Shown: positions 29,671-39,191, counted from the stretch's first letter. The stretch: DNA of 64,000 nt from Leptospira perolatii (GCF_002811875.1 NZ_NPDZ01000003.1:248001-312000); one strand, 5' to 3'. Translations and numbers: made by a program. Notes: generated by a model not told the origin, from the sequence alone.

Positions 29671-30689
29671 TGGAATACCTCTCTCACTGTTTCTACGAAT
29701 GTTCTGACGTTTTCTTCCGGTGTTTTTGGAAGCACTCCATGGCCTAGGCCGCAGATCCAACCGGTTCTTCTTTCCGGCGATAGTTCTAGGAAAGGATGTA
29801 ACCACTTTAGTAAATAATGACGAAATTCTGCGGGCTCTAAGAACAACATCGCCTGATCAAAATTTCCCTGAACAAAATGTTTGCCGTTTCCCAAAAATTG
29901 GGGGAGCTCCCACCGGTGATCCAACCCGAATCCGAGCAATCCTTCGACTGAGGTTAAAAGTTCGAGGCTTCCTTTGGGAAGAGCTTTCGCATAATAACCA
30001 ATTTTTCCCGGAAAAGTTTTAATCAACTCTCGAACGGGAGGTAGAATAAAATCTTTAAAGAAGGAAGGAGAAGCGTCACCTCCGGCAGTGTCGAAGATCA
30101 TTACGATCTCGGCGCCCCCCTCTAACTGCAGCCGAATATTCTCTTTTAATAAAGGAACTAACTTCTTATAAAAACCTTCTCTGAGGAGGGAGGCAACTTT
30201 GGGTTGGACAAGATTTCCATCATGTTTTCCTAAATTCGCATAGCAAAACAGAGTCCACGGTCCTCCGATAAAGCCGATTAAGGAGCGATCGGAAGGAATT
30301 TTCTTTCTGGTAAGCTGCATCGCCTCTTTTTGAAATTTCAAAAAATCCACGGCTTCCTCTAAGATATGAAATCGAGCAAGGTCTCCTGGATGTTCCAAGT
30401 GCCAGCCCAAGCGAGGTCCATCTTCTCCAAATCTTAAGCCCATTCCCAAAGCTTCTAAAGGGAAAAGTATATCCGAAAATAAAATCGCGGCATCGAAACC
30501 AAAATCGTCGACTGGTCCAAAAGCGACCTCAGCCGAAAGCTCAGGCACTTTGCAAAGTTCTTCAAAAGAATATTTCTTTCGCAAGTTTTGATAGTGCGAA
30601 TGGTATCTTCCGGCTTGGCGCATCATCCAAATCGGAGGAATAGATTGTTTTTTTAAAGCAAGTGCATTGCCGAATCTCTCATTGTGCAT
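29667..30689 (-). CDS. hemE: Uroporphyrinogen decarboxylase
   Basis: 340 residues. Substrate-binding signature PPIWMMRQAGRY (about 19-30), the Asp in FSDILFP, and GFIGGPWTLFCY are in place. Converts uroporphyrinogen III to coproporphyrinogen III in the cytosol. Start ATG at 30689 overlaps the hemR stop region by 11 nt, and the stop overlaps hemN by 4 nt, so the regulator and both enzymes are one transcript. Confidence 0.97.
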   Translation of the reverse strand: MHNERFGNALALKKQSIPPIWMMRQAGRYHSHYQNLRKKYSFEELCKVPELSAEVAFGPVDDFGFDAAILFSDILFPLEALGMGLRFGEDGPRLGWHLEHPGDLARFHILEEAVDFLKFQKEAMQLTRKKIPSDRSLIGFIGGPWTLFCYANLGKHDGNLVQPKVASLLREGFYKKLVPLLKENIRLQLEGGAEIVMIFDTAGGDASPSFFKDFILPPVRELIKTFPGKIGYYAKALPKGSLELLTSVEGLLGFGLDHRWELPQFLGNGKHFVQGNFDQAMLFLEPAEFRHYLLKWLHPFLELSPERRTGWICGLGHGVLPKTPEENVRTFVETVREVFQ

Positions 30690-31374
30690 TCCTCAGTTCT
30701 CCAGTCCATTGGTAGCCTACGCCTCGAACAGAACGAATCGCTTCTTCACCTTTTTCATCGAAGGCCTGGCGTAATCTTACAATGGAATTATCTATAGTTC
30801 TATTTGTAGGGAATCGTTCTTCTCCCCATAATTTATCTAGTATTTCGTCTCTGCTAATCGCTCTATCCCTTTCTTCGACGAGCAAACTTAACAGTGCGCA
30901 GTCTCTCTTCGACAATCGGATCTCTTCTCCATTCGGCTTACGGATAGAATAGCCGAAAAAGTCCAGAGTATACCCTTCATAAATGAAGCGACTTGATTTC
31001 AATTGATGCTTGTGAGATTCGAGTACGTGCTTTACTCTAATTAACAATTCCTTTAAATGAAATGGCTTCGGAATAAACTCTTCAGCTCCAAGCTCAAATC
31101 CCCGCAATCTCTCTGGAGCTCCAGAATGTGCAGTTAAAAATAAAAATGGAGGACAATCCTTTCGCTCTTTTAACTCCTGAGCTAACTCGAAACCGTCTCC
31201 GTCCGGAAGTCGAACATCTAACAGAATCAAGTCGAGAGCAGAATCTGAGGCTAAAACTTTCGCAGATTGGGCGGATACGGTCCAAACGATCTCGTACCCC
31301 TCTTTTTCCAATCTCTCCTTCAGAGTTTCCCCCAGAGATCGATCATCCTCAACTAATAAAAGTTTAGCTTTCAC
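30679..31374 (-). CDS. hemR: OmpR-type response regulator of the heme locus (HemR)
   Basis: 231 residues, GTG start. Receiver domain with phospho-acceptor Asp in LLDVRLPDGDG (about residue 53) and the switch Lys in FIPKPFHLKE; C-terminal winged helix with RDCALLSLLVEE and NRTIDNSIVRLRQ. It sits between heme genes and downstream of its kinase with an 11-nt overlap. A HemKR system regulating heme synthesis through a TGACA-N6-TGACA box is described in Leptospira biflexa; that box is present in front of hemA here. Confidence 0.88.
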   Translation of the reverse strand: MKAKLLLVEDDRSLGETLKERLEKEGYEIVWTVSAQSAKVLASDSALDLILLDVRLPDGDGFELAQELKERKDCPPFLFLTAHSGAPERLRGFELGAEEFIPKPFHLKELLIRVKHVLESHKHQLKSSRFIYEGYTLDFFGYSIRKPNGEEIRLSKRDCALLSLLVEERDRAISRDEILDKLWGEERFPTNRTIDNSIVRLRQAFDEKGEEAIRSVRGVGYQWTGELRNAQ

Positions 31375-32302
31375 GACCTTCGCCCTCTAGGGTCGTGTCG
31401 GAGGAGGGTAGGGTCCACTGAGCCCAAAACCCGCCAGATGGAGAATTTCCGACAGAAAATGTTCCATTCATTTTTTCTAATAATTGCCGAATGATGTAGA
31501 GGCCAATTCCTGTGCCACTCGTGCTTGTGTGTCTAAAAAAAGGTCTTCCTAAATTCTGAAGATCTCCGGCAAATCCCTTCCCATTATCCACAAACTCGAA
31601 TTCTACTCGATTGCCACCTATCATTCTAGAACTAATTTTAACTTCGGTAGCTGAGCCGTGCTGCAGAGAGTTCTCCAGCAAATTCTTAATTACGCTCTCA
31701 AGCGCCCTACGATCCGCTCGGACTCTTTTAACCTTCCAATCGGTACGAATCTGTAGTTCTCCCCAGTCTTCTCTCAAACTGCTCTCTAATTCTGACAAAT
31801 CAGTTTCTTCTAGATACAGACCTTCTGATCTCATCAGACTAGCGAGATACATTGCCTTGTTCATCTGGGATTCAATTCGAACTGAATCCTTCAATAGTCG
31901 AACCAAGAGGCGATCTTTTGCCGGATCCAGTCTTTCCTCCAACAAGCTTTCGGCTTGAAGCCTAAGACTCGCAAGAGGGGTTTTCATTTCATGAGTGACA
32001 GTAGAGAAAAAATCATGAATCAGCTTGTTCCTTTGGTCTTCCCGAAAGGTGAGCCAGACTAAAGTAACGCCGCCGACGGTTAGAAGCACAAGAAAGAAGG
32101 CACCTTCCATCTTGATCATCCTGCTCTGACGATCCAATTTTTCTAATACTTCGGCTTTCACATTCGTTTGCAGATGTCCTGCCAACTCGGAGGCAAACCG
32201 ATTTTGTTTTAGACCTAGAAAAAACCACCAGACGCCGAGCGAAACTGTGGTAATGAGCCAAAGCACAGGTAGAAGAATTTTTCTCAAATTAGATAACAAC
32301 AT
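31364..32302 (-). CDS. hemK: Sensor histidine kinase of the heme locus (HemK of HemKR)
   Basis: 312 residues. Two membrane helices (about 11-30 and 67-86) with a very short 35-residue loop between them, then the H box FSTVTHEMKTPLASL with His about 104 and the ATP-binding domain (N box ENSLQHG, G1 DNGKGF, G2 GTGIGLYII). The short loop argues for sensing in or near the membrane rather than binding a large ligand outside. The name is that of the Leptospira HemKR pair, not the glutamine methyltransferase also called HemK. Confidence 0.87.
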   Translation of the reverse strand: MLLSNLRKILLPVLWLITTVSLGVWWFFLGLKQNRFASELAGHLQTNVKAEVLEKLDRQSRMIKMEGAFFLVLLTVGGVTLVWLTFREDQRNKLIHDFFSTVTHEMKTPLASLRLQAESLLEERLDPAKDRLLVRLLKDSVRIESQMNKAMYLASLMRSEGLYLEETDLSELESSLREDWGELQIRTDWKVKRVRADRRALESVIKNLLENSLQHGSATEVKISSRMIGGNRVEFEFVDNGKGFAGDLQNLGRPFFRHTSTSGTGIGLYIIRQLLEKMNGTFSVGNSPSGGFWAQWTLPSSDTTLEGEGRES

Positions 32303-32339
32303 ACGATTTGCCTAAATTGAACTTCCTTCTCTTCTAAGT

Positions 32340-33641
32340 TTAAGCTTTTTTAAAAGAAGCCTCTGCTTTTTCCAAGGTCTGAGCTATAATCTCCGAAGTG
32401 TGGGCCAAGCTTAAAAAGCCTACCTCGTAGCCGGATGGCGCCAGATACACTCCTTCCCCCAGAAGCAAATGGAAGACCTTTGCAAAAGCTTCCTTATGAC
32501 CATTCGGAATCGAATCTACAGTCCGAATTGGGCTTGCACTCTTTCTGTGGAACCAAAACAGGGAGCCTTGAGTCGTGCAGGCCCACTCAGATTCTACATC
32601 ATATTTTCTGAATATAGAAAGTAACCCTTGAGTCAGCTGAAGTGTCTTTTCCTCCAATGAGGCATAGACATTATCTCGTTCACATTTTTTTAAGGTAGCT
32701 AGACCAGCCCTCATCCCAAACGGATTCGCGCTCAAGGTGCCCGCCTGATAGACCGGTCCTTGTGGAGCGACTAAGTCCAGGAATTCCGCCTTACCTGCGT
32801 AAGCTCCCACCGGAAATCCACCTCCGATAATTTTTCCATAGGTGACCAAGTCCGGTTCGATTCCTAGCATTCCGCTCATACCGGTTAGACCCATCCTAAA
32901 ACCGCTAATTACCTCGTCAAAGATCAATAGCGCTCCGTGCTTTTTCGCAACCGATGCAAGCTTTTGTAGGAATTCCTTCCTTTGTACCAAAAGCCCATAA
33001 TTCGCTGGCAGAGGTTCGATAATAACCGCAGCGATATTCTTTCCTTCTTTGGAAAAAAGCTCTTCGACAAGATTTTCATTATCCAAGGGCAAAACTAAAG
33101 TATTTCGAATCATCTCGGATCCAATTCCTGCGCTGTCCGAGGAAGATTCTCCCGCTAACCCAGAACCTGCCTTCACCAAAAGTGCATCCAAGTGCCCGTG
33201 ATAACATCCATCGAATTTCAAAATCTTATCTCTGCCAGTTGCCGCCTTCGCTACTCTAAGCGCGCTCATCACAGCTTCTGTACCGCTGTTTACAAATCTG
33301 ATTTTCTCTACCCAGGGAATTTTACTCACAATCCATTCAGCGAGCTCCAAGGAATAAGGCTCCGCGGCTCCGAAGCTCCAAGCAGTTTCCACAGTCTGCT
33401 TAACCACTTCTTCAATTTCAGGATCTCTGTGACCCAAAATCAGAGGTCCAAAACTAAGACAATAGTCTAGGTAGCTTTTCCCTTCTACATCGGTGAGAAC
33501 TGCGCCTTGGGCAGATTTAAAAAAAACAGGATTCCCTCCAACCGAGCGAAAAGACCGAACAGGGGAGTGCACACCTCCCGGGGAAACCTTCTTTGATCTT
33601 TCAAAAAGTTCTTTTGATGTAATTGTCTGAGAGACAGTCAT
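32340..33641 (-). CDS. hemL: Glutamate-1-semialdehyde 2,1-aminomutase
   Basis: 433 residues from the ATG at 33641, which makes an ATGA overlap with the hemB stop; AGGAAAGGA lies upstream. PLP enzyme of the C5 pathway: [12 protein letters not shown] near the N-terminus, [12 protein letters not shown], the Asp in FDEVISGFR, and the Schiff-base Lys in TYGKIIGGG. It forms 5-aminolevulinate from glutamate-1-semialdehyde made by HemA. Confidence 0.97.
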   Translation of the reverse strand: MTVSQTITSKELFERSKKVSPGGVHSPVRSFRSVGGNPVFFKSAQGAVLTDVEGKSYLDYCLSFGPLILGHRDPEIEEVVKQTVETAWSFGAAEPYSLELAEWIVSKIPWVEKIRFVNSGTEAVMSALRVAKAATGRDKILKFDGCYHGHLDALLVKAGSGLAGESSSDSAGIGSEMIRNTLVLPLDNENLVEELFSKEGKNIAAVIIEPLPANYGLLVQRKEFLQKLASVAKKHGALLIFDEVISGFRMGLTGMSGMLGIEPDLVTYGKIIGGGFPVGAYAGKAEFLDLVAPQGPVYQAGTLSANPFGMRAGLATLKKCERDNVYASLEEKTLQLTQGLLSIFRKYDVESEWACTTQGSLFWFHRKSASPIRTVDSIPNGHKEAFAKVFHLLLGEGVYLAPSGYEVGFLSLAHTSEIIAQTLEKAEASFKKA

Positions 33642-34609
33642 GAGAATATTTCCTTTCCTCTTCTTGCGGCGTAGGTGATTAAATAAGAAGCCCCGGCTCG
33701 CGAGAATACATTCCAAGTTTCTAATAAACCATCTTCAAATTTACAAAATCCGTTTTGCGCGAGCATCGCTAGAGATGCGTATTCGCCGCTTACTTGATAA
33801 GCTCCAACCGGAAGCCCAGTTTTGTCCCGAATCGGCTGAATTAAATCGATAGAAGTAATGCCGGGTTTTACCATCAATAGATCCGCGCCTTCTTGCGCGT
33901 CTCGAATCGATGAGAGAATCGAATCTTCCCTATTTCGAACATCTATTTGGTAGGAAGACCTATCTCCGTGCCCCGGAGCAGATTCTGCGGCTTCGCGGAA
34001 CGGCCCGTAAAAGTTGCTTTTGAATTTCGTAGAATAGCTCATCACCGGAACGTGAGCAAAGCCGTTCTGGTCCAAGATTTTCCTGTGACTAGCAACTCGG
34101 CCGTCCATCATATCCGAAGGTGAAATTCCGTCCGCGCCAGATTGCGCATAACAGAGAGCGATATCCGACAAACGCACTACGGAACTTGCATTATCGATCT
34201 CGCCCTTCTTGCCCAAAAGCCCGCAATGTCCGTGAGTCGTCAAAGAACAAAGACAAGTATCCAACCAAAGAAAAATCTCCGGAAATCTTTGCTTAATTCC
34301 ACCGATTGCACTTTCATAAAACGATTTAGGAATCGAATCGTTTGATTTTGTTCCCGGTACTAAAAAAAGAAGAAAATGCTTCACTCCTGATTTCAGGTCG
34401 AATTCTATCTGGGCCAGCACCGATTCCTTGGAATCACGGTATACCCCGGGAAGAGATTGCATCTCCTCTCTTTCTTTCAGGGATTCGCTTACAAAAATAG
34501 GCTGTATAAGCTTTTTTGCATTTAAAGATTCGGAAGAAAGCAAATCACGGAGCTGAGGAAGCGTCCGATTTCTGCGCAGCTCCAATCCATAAGAAGATTG
34601 TAATGTCAT
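33638..34609 (-). CDS. hemB: Delta-aminolevulinic acid dehydratase (porphobilinogen synthase)
   Basis: 323 residues. Zinc-type metal ligands in [14 protein letters not shown] (about 116-129), and the two Schiff-base lysines in [10 protein letters not shown] and LMVKPGI. Condenses two ALA molecules to porphobilinogen. Both ends overlap neighbouring heme genes by 4 nt (hemC-hemD upstream, hemL downstream), so tight translational coupling is likely. Confidence 0.97.
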   Translation of the reverse strand: MTLQSSYGLELRRNRTLPQLRDLLSSESLNAKKLIQPIFVSESLKEREEMQSLPGVYRDSKESVLAQIEFDLKSGVKHFLLFLVPGTKSNDSIPKSFYESAIGGIKQRFPEIFLWLDTCLCSLTTHGHCGLLGKKGEIDNASSVVRLSDIALCYAQSGADGISPSDMMDGRVASHRKILDQNGFAHVPVMSYSTKFKSNFYGPFREAAESAPGHGDRSSYQIDVRNREDSILSSIRDAQEGADLLMVKPGITSIDLIQPIRDKTGLPVGAYQVSGEYASLAMLAQNGFCKFEDGLLETWNVFSRAGASYLITYAARRGKEIFS

Positions 34610-36186
34610 TTCGATCCTTGTTTGGAAGAAAATAAAAGTTGCTCTCCCTTGCAGGCATGCACCCAGGACTCGTAATTCGGAAAAGCATAGACCTTAGCTT
34701 CATTCCCTAATGTTTTCTTAATGATTTTATAAGTAGACCCTGCACCGCAAGAGTGCACTTTGTCAGAGATACCGGGATTAGATCGCAAAGCTCTTTCAAA
34801 CTGGGAACCGCTCATCCAAAAGAAATGAGTAAATTTAGAAAGATCCGGCTGCTTTTCGCTAAACTCCACTTTATAGGTAGGGTATCTCTCCCAAACACCT
34901 TCCGCTATTTCGCTGTCCTCGTGAGTTAGTTTAACAAATTTCGGAACCCTACCGAGCAGAGTATCAATACTTGTAGCATTTTCTTCGCCGATTCCATCCG
35001 TTGAACTGTGAACCCAAAAGTCTCTACTAGCCAACTTCTTCCAGGTTTTTGTACCCGCGACTGACAGTATTGTATCGGGATTCGGAGGAGTCCAAGAGTC
35101 CGGAATTGCATCCGCCTTTGATACAAACCATTCCTTAGCTGCCGGAGGGGAAGATGAGAGGGGGACCCTTCGCAGTTCGAAGCCTTGCTTGGGCTGAGGA
35201 AAAACATCTTCCCAAGAATTAGGACGCGGAAATGCACTGCGATTTTCCAAGCGAACATTCGAATTCAGCACTTCTCCAGAGTCCGATTTTCCCCTCAGAA
35301 AAAGATAGGTTTCTTCCTCGACGTTGATGCAAGCCACACCGATTTTCTGGTGACAACCGCCTCCAAAGTAGGAAAGAATCTTTCTTTCTTCGATCACATT
35401 CTTCTCTTCTGAATGCATTCTCAAAGGAGCTAAATAAGAAAGAACTTTAGAATCACCCGACCTATATTCGGCAGCAAGCGCACCTTGAGCAGGAGCATTC
35501 GGATTTACCGAAAGCGGAAGGATCATGAATAAATTTTCATCTAAAACTGAACGTAAATAATTTCGTATTTCAGAATATTCTGATTCTTGCGAAAAGGAAA
35601 AATTGTCAGCCAGGAGCCTGTCTAATGCCGCCTTCGCGACCACGATGCCCGAGACTCCAGAATCTTCTAACCACTTACGAACCCTAGTCTGGACATTTCC
35701 ACGCACCGGTCGAAACTCCAACGGCTTCCCTTGCAATCTGGCAGGCAACGCATAAGAGAGAAATCCTGTCAGATTATATTCGCGCCTCGGAGAAGAAGAA
35801 TGAATTCTCAGAAGCTCCGGAGGTTCCAAAAAAGAGGATTTCTTCCAAAGTAAAACATCTCTTTGGTCCGCTCTAGGAAGCGCCATTACAATCTCAGTTC
35901 CAGGATGTCCTTCTAGATCCAGGTCCTTGTAAGAGTGAACCACTAAGTCAACGTTGCCATCGACCAATTCTTTTGTAAGGTCCTGAGTAAAAACTCCTCG
36001 AGTGCCCATTTTCCAAAGAGGAGTACTGAGATCTTGGTCTCCGCTGGCTTCTTTGAAAAAAAGGTCGATTTTCAAATCCGGGTGCGCCTTTAACAGCGCG
36101 TCTCGGACCAGAAGAGATTGCAGTTTTGCTAAAGTACTTTTTCTAGATCCAATTCTTAGAACGAAGGACAAGGTAGGTCTTCCCAA
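34606..36186 (-). CDS. hemC: Porphobilinogen deaminase - uroporphyrinogen III synthase fusion
   Basis: 526 residues. Residues about 10-300 are HemC: RIGSRKSTLAKLQS, HSYKDLDLEG, RRAxxx replaced by SSPRREYNL, and the dipyrromethane-cofactor Cys in FGGGCHQKIG. About 310-526 is a divergent HemD-like domain (WVHSSTDG, FFWMSGSQFERAL, VHSCGAGSTYKII). One chain would therefore make uroporphyrinogen III from porphobilinogen. Start is a TTG at 36186, overlapping hemA by 31 nt; a second TTG five codons on is also possible. No separate hemD is present in the window. Confidence 0.92.
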   Translation of the reverse strand: MGRPTLSFVLRIGSRKSTLAKLQSLLVRDALLKAHPDLKIDLFFKEASGDQDLSTPLWKMGTRGVFTQDLTKELVDGNVDLVVHSYKDLDLEGHPGTEIVMALPRADQRDVLLWKKSSFLEPPELLRIHSSSPRREYNLTGFLSYALPARLQGKPLEFRPVRGNVQTRVRKWLEDSGVSGIVVAKAALDRLLADNFSFSQESEYSEIRNYLRSVLDENLFMILPLSVNPNAPAQGALAAEYRSGDSKVLSYLAPLRMHSEEKNVIEERKILSYFGGGCHQKIGVACINVEEETYLFLRGKSDSGEVLNSNVRLENRSAFPRPNSWEDVFPQPKQGFELRRVPLSSSPPAAKEWFVSKADAIPDSWTPPNPDTILSVAGTKTWKKLASRDFWVHSSTDGIGEENATSIDTLLGRVPKFVKLTHEDSEIAEGVWERYPTYKVEFSEKQPDLSKFTHFFWMSGSQFERALRSNPGISDKVHSCGAGSTYKIIKKTLGNEAKVYAFPNYESWVHACKGEQLLFSSKQGSK

Positions 36187-37049
36187 CCGAATACAAATTG
36201 CCGCGGTTCATACTCGCGGTCTTCCAGTAATCTTTCTATCACGGAATTTAATTCCAGTTTTGTTTTATGAGTTCTTGCTTCGGTCTCTTTTAAAGAAGAA
36301 AGCATTTCCGCAAAGGAAATATATCGGACTCCCTCCGGCCAGGATTTCTCCAGGACCTCTTCTCTAAAATCCAAGACTAGACTACCGGGCTCTAAATATT
36401 TCATCCAATCCTCAAGATCGATCGGTGCTGCAATTACCCAAGCTTCCTGGGCAGGTTGCCAATCTGATAATAAAACTGCCTTGCAAGGATGAGCGTTTGA
36501 AAGTGAAAGCAATCGATTCGGATTTCTACCGACTAAATTCACGGTACGATCTGACTTTCTCAGCCAGGGTAGCATTTTCTCGGCGAGTTGACCTGTTCCA
36601 ATCATGGAAACGGAGTGAGATTTTGGAAGGAACTCAGACAAATATTTGTGAGCCAGACCACCATAGGACTGCTCTCCTAAATTTTGCAAATACCCAGATC
36701 TCAATTCGCGTGAATCTTCGATCAGATTATCTCTTAACTTTGCGAGATATTCTCCAAATGCGGAGGAGGGGAGTTCTCCGTTCTTAAATCTTTCTTTGAA
36801 CTGAGCTAAAACTTCCGTTTCTCCAAAAAGTTTAGAACGCAACCCGGAGACAATTTCCAAAAGAAGTCGATACGCTTCGAAACCAGTTCTTACTTCCCAA
36901 GAAGACGAGACAGAAATAAATTCTGGATGCAAACGAGAATCTGTCACCCAAATGGTCCGCATGCAAGTTTTCCATAAAAAAGCATCCGAGGAAAACAAGG
37001 CTTCTTTCTGGTTCGTTTCAGAATGATAGACTTTTAGCGTGGACCACAT
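36156..37049 (-). CDS. hemA: Glutamyl-tRNA reductase, short form
   Basis: 297 residues from the ATG at 37049; a TTG at 37058 is possible. Catalytic Cys in KTCMRTIWV (about 26-34; the family usually reads TCNR), SKLFGETEVLAQFK for the conserved SELFGE-type helix, and the NADPH-binding GTGQLAEKML. The chain ends soon after the NADPH domain, about 100-120 residues shorter than usual, so the C-terminal dimerisation domain is missing. First gene of the heme operon, with a HemR-type box upstream. Confidence 0.87.
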   Translation of the reverse strand: MWSTLKVYHSETNQKEALFSSDAFLWKTCMRTIWVTDSRLHPEFISVSSSWEVRTGFEAYRLLLEIVSGLRSKLFGETEVLAQFKERFKNGELPSSAFGEYLAKLRDNLIEDSRELRSGYLQNLGEQSYGGLAHKYLSEFLPKSHSVSMIGTGQLAEKMLPWLRKSDRTVNLVGRNPNRLLSLSNAHPCKAVLLSDWQPAQEAWVIAAPIDLEDWMKYLEPGSLVLDFREEVLEKSWPEGVRYISFAEMLSSLKETEARTHKTKLELNSVIERLLEDREYEPRQFVFGWEDLPCPSF

Positions 37050-37060
37050 CTCTACCAAAG

Positions 37061-37101
37061 ATCATACAGAAATCCCGGCTCGATTTGTCAAAATACTGTC
37101 A
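37061..37101 (-). promoter_or_regulatory. hemA promoter with HemR box
   Basis: Read on the minus strand, TGACA-GTATTT-TGACA lies at 37101-37086, which matches the TGACA-N6-TGACA hem box reported for HemR in L. biflexa. Its second half with the preceding T makes a perfect -35 TTGACA (37091-37086). A -10 candidate TATGAT follows at 37066-37061 after 19 nt. Transcription from here would begin only a few bases before the hemA start, giving an almost leaderless message. Confidence 0.7.
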
Positions 37102-37158
37102 GAGCCTCTGGAAAATATTACTGTTGCCCTAACTGAGATCCAATTTCAAAATGGAAAT

Positions 37159-37392
37159 ATGACCTGGGACACGAACACACAAGATACCGTTGTATATTTG
37201 ATCGTTGGAATTACGTGCCTCAGGCTTCTTTTCCCACTTGTGTCGAGCTTCTCGGATCTCTTCCGAAAAAATAGCGAGGAAGAAACCAAGTTTGGCTGTT
37301 ACGACTCGGCTTGCGCCTCTTGCCAGACGGTTCCCCCCGTATCCAAAGAACGCCGCTCCGATGACCCTCGCAAGTTATTAAGGAAAACCTAA
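37159..37392 (+). CDS. Small Cys-rich single-helix membrane protein (FeoB-associated type)
   Basis: 77 residues from the ATG at 37159. One membrane helix near the N-terminus (TVVYLIVGITCLRLLFPLV), then a charged linker, then a Cys cluster CYDSACASC, and a basic tail. This is the layout of FeoB-associated Cys-rich membrane proteins, thought to help with iron handling. It is divergent from hemA, with the HemR box between them, so co-regulation with heme synthesis is plausible. Its tail overlaps the end of the convergent HAD gene by 15 nt. A longer frame from 37039 would cross the hemA promoter and is rejected. Confidence 0.6.
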   Translation: MTWDTNTQDTVVYLIVGITCLRLLFPLVSSFSDLFRKNSEEETKFGCYDSACASCQTVPPVSKERRSDDPRKLLRKT

Positions 37393-38262
37393 TACCCCAA
37401 GTTCGAGCAGAGTCATCGCGATTCCGTCTTCGTCATTAGAGTAACGCGTATGATACTTGGAGTTTTCTTTTAACGATAAAATCGCATTTTTCATCGCAAA
37501 CCCGAGTCCGCAGCCGGACAACATCTCCAAGTCGTTCTTCTCGTCTCCAAAAGATATCACACCTTCCGAATGGAGCATTTCGGATTCCAAGAAAGAGCAG
37601 ATAGCAGACCACTTGGAAGCTCCTTTTTCCAAGACTTCCAAACAATACGAAACTCCCGGAATCATAGTAATCACGGTTCTGTATTCAATTGCCTCGGGTA
37701 ACGCCAAAAGCGAAATTTCCAAATTCATTAATTCTTCTTTATCCAAGGACAGAAAACAAACTACCAAGGCCCGATCTGCACCGTGATCGTTACAGTCTCT
37801 CACCACTCTAGACCTGACCAAATCTCCGTTCGCATAATTATGAAACCTAGGATCGGTAATCGGAATCTCAGAAACAAAATCGATCCCTTCTTCAAAATAG
37901 TCCACATGCAGAATCGGAGTAAATCCGGCCCTCTTTGCTACTTCGGTCACTGCCGAAACCGCAGAGGAAGAAATATATACTTCTGAAATTCTAGCAGCAT
38001 CCGGAGCAGACCGTAGAACCTGCCCGTTGTTTGAAACTACCAAAACTCTCCCCTTAAACTCAAGGGCGTAAGGAAGAGCACTGGAAAATCTCCTCCCAGT
38101 TGCAATGATCACATTTTTTCCCTGATCCATCGCTGATTGCAAGATGTAGTGATTTAAGGTCGAGATGGAAGCACGGGAATTCAAAAGCGTGCCGTCCAAA
38201 TCTACAGCTATCGTATGTATTTTCTCTAAAAACCCGAACTCTTTTTCTGATGGGAATTTCAT
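37378..38262 (-). CDS. Cof-type HAD hydrolase
   Basis: 294 residues. HAD motif I AVDLDGTLLNS (Asp nucleophile and Asp+2, about 18-28), motif II in VIIATGR, and the C-terminal SFGDEKNDLEMLSGCGLG (motifs III/IV). The cap type is that of Cof/YidA phosphatases, which dephosphorylate sugar phosphates or nucleotides. Substrate unknown. The start abuts a divergent reading frame for mqnD. Confidence 0.92.
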   Translation of the reverse strand: MKFPSEKEFGFLEKIHTIAVDLDGTLLNSRASISTLNHYILQSAMDQGKNVIIATGRRFSSALPYALEFKGRVLVVSNNGQVLRSAPDAARISEVYISSSAVSAVTEVAKRAGFTPILHVDYFEEGIDFVSEIPITDPRFHNYANGDLVRSRVVRDCNDHGADRALVVCFLSLDKEELMNLEISLLALPEAIEYRTVITMIPGVSYCLEVLEKGASKWSAICSFLESEMLHSEGVISFGDEKNDLEMLSGCGLGFAMKNAILSLKENSKYHTRYSNDEDGIAMTLLELGVLGFP

Positions 38263-38325
38263 GTGCGACTACCCTACGATTATTTTTTTCGTTTCCAAGA
38301 ACTTCCAGAAAGTTTTGCTGTAAGT

Positions 38326-39147
38326 ATGGAATTAAGTTTAGCATATTCCCCCTGCCCAAACGACACTTTCATCTTCTACCATCTCATTTCGGGGAAAACA
38401 AATTCTGCCCTCAAGATTCGGGAAGAATTGTTTGATGTGGAAAACTTAAATCAATTTGCAAAAGAGGGGAGGTTCCATTCCACCAAGCTCTCCTTTGCGG
38501 CTTACTTCCACGTTGCAGATCGATACGCATTGTTGGACAGCGGCTCCGCCTTAGGCAGAAACTGTGGCCCACTAATTGTAAAACGAAAGGGAAATAAAGC
38601 GAATGCCCCAAAAGGGAAAAAAATTCTCGTACCTGGACTATGGACTACTGCAAACCTACTGTTGCATCTTTATCTTCAGGGAGACTATGAGCCAGTACCG
38701 ATGCGATACGATTTAATTTTGGACCATGTCAAAAACGGTGAAGCAGATTTCGGGGTATTGATTCATGAAGAAAGATTTACCTACGAAAAAAGAGACATGG
38801 AAAAAGTAAGAGATCTAGGAGAATGGTGGGAAGAATACAGCGGAGCACCCATCCCCTTAGGATGCATAGCAGTGCGGAGAGATATAGAAGAATCTGTGCG
38901 CCAAGAATTGGATAGAGCTTTGAAGGAGAGTATTGACCTCGCCTTTAAAAACAGAGAGAGCACTTATCAATACATTTTCCAACATTCTCAAGATACTACA
39001 AAAGAAGTCGTTGATTCCCATATCAATCTCTATGTAAATCAATACACCAAATCCTTGGGCGAAGAGGGGAGAAAGGCAATTTCTCTGCTGTACAAAGAAT
39101 CACTCCGAACAGGATTGGTTCCCCAAGGTAGAGAGCTATTCGTTTAA
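38326..39147 (+). CDS. mqnD: 1,4-dihydroxy-6-naphthoate synthase (futalosine pathway)
   Basis: 273 residues from the ATG at 38326, which puts the family N-terminus LAYSPCPNDTFIFYHL right at the start; an earlier in-frame ATG at 38263 would add 21 residues unlike the family. Periplasmic-binding-protein fold, with KLSFAAYFHV and GRNCGPLIV. It converts cyclic dehypoxanthine futalosine to dihydroxynaphthoate for menaquinone. This tells us that the organism makes menaquinone by the futalosine route, as leptospires do. Confidence 0.9.
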   Translation: MELSLAYSPCPNDTFIFYHLISGKTNSALKIREELFDVENLNQFAKEGRFHSTKLSFAAYFHVADRYALLDSGSALGRNCGPLIVKRKGNKANAPKGKKILVPGLWTTANLLLHLYLQGDYEPVPMRYDLILDHVKNGEADFGVLIHEERFTYEKRDMEKVRDLGEWWEEYSGAPIPLGCIAVRRDIEESVRQELDRALKESIDLAFKNRESTYQYIFQHSQDTTKEVVDSHINLYVNQYTKSLGEEGRKAISLLYKESLRTGLVPQGRELFV

Positions 39148-39191
39148 CAAAAGCACTCCAAGCTTAGCGCGAAAGCACAATCAATTTGTAA

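Noticed and set aside
31584..31592. A perfect DnaA box TTATCCACA on the plus strand
   Set aside because: It lies alone inside the heme sensor-kinase gene. One other copy (15000-15008) is inside ndh. Origins have clusters of boxes in non-coding DNA, so these are taken as chance.
37039..37158. Upstream extension of the small Cys-rich protein to 117 residues
   Set aside because: It would read through the hemA promoter and HemR box and adds residues without a signal-like or family-like pattern.
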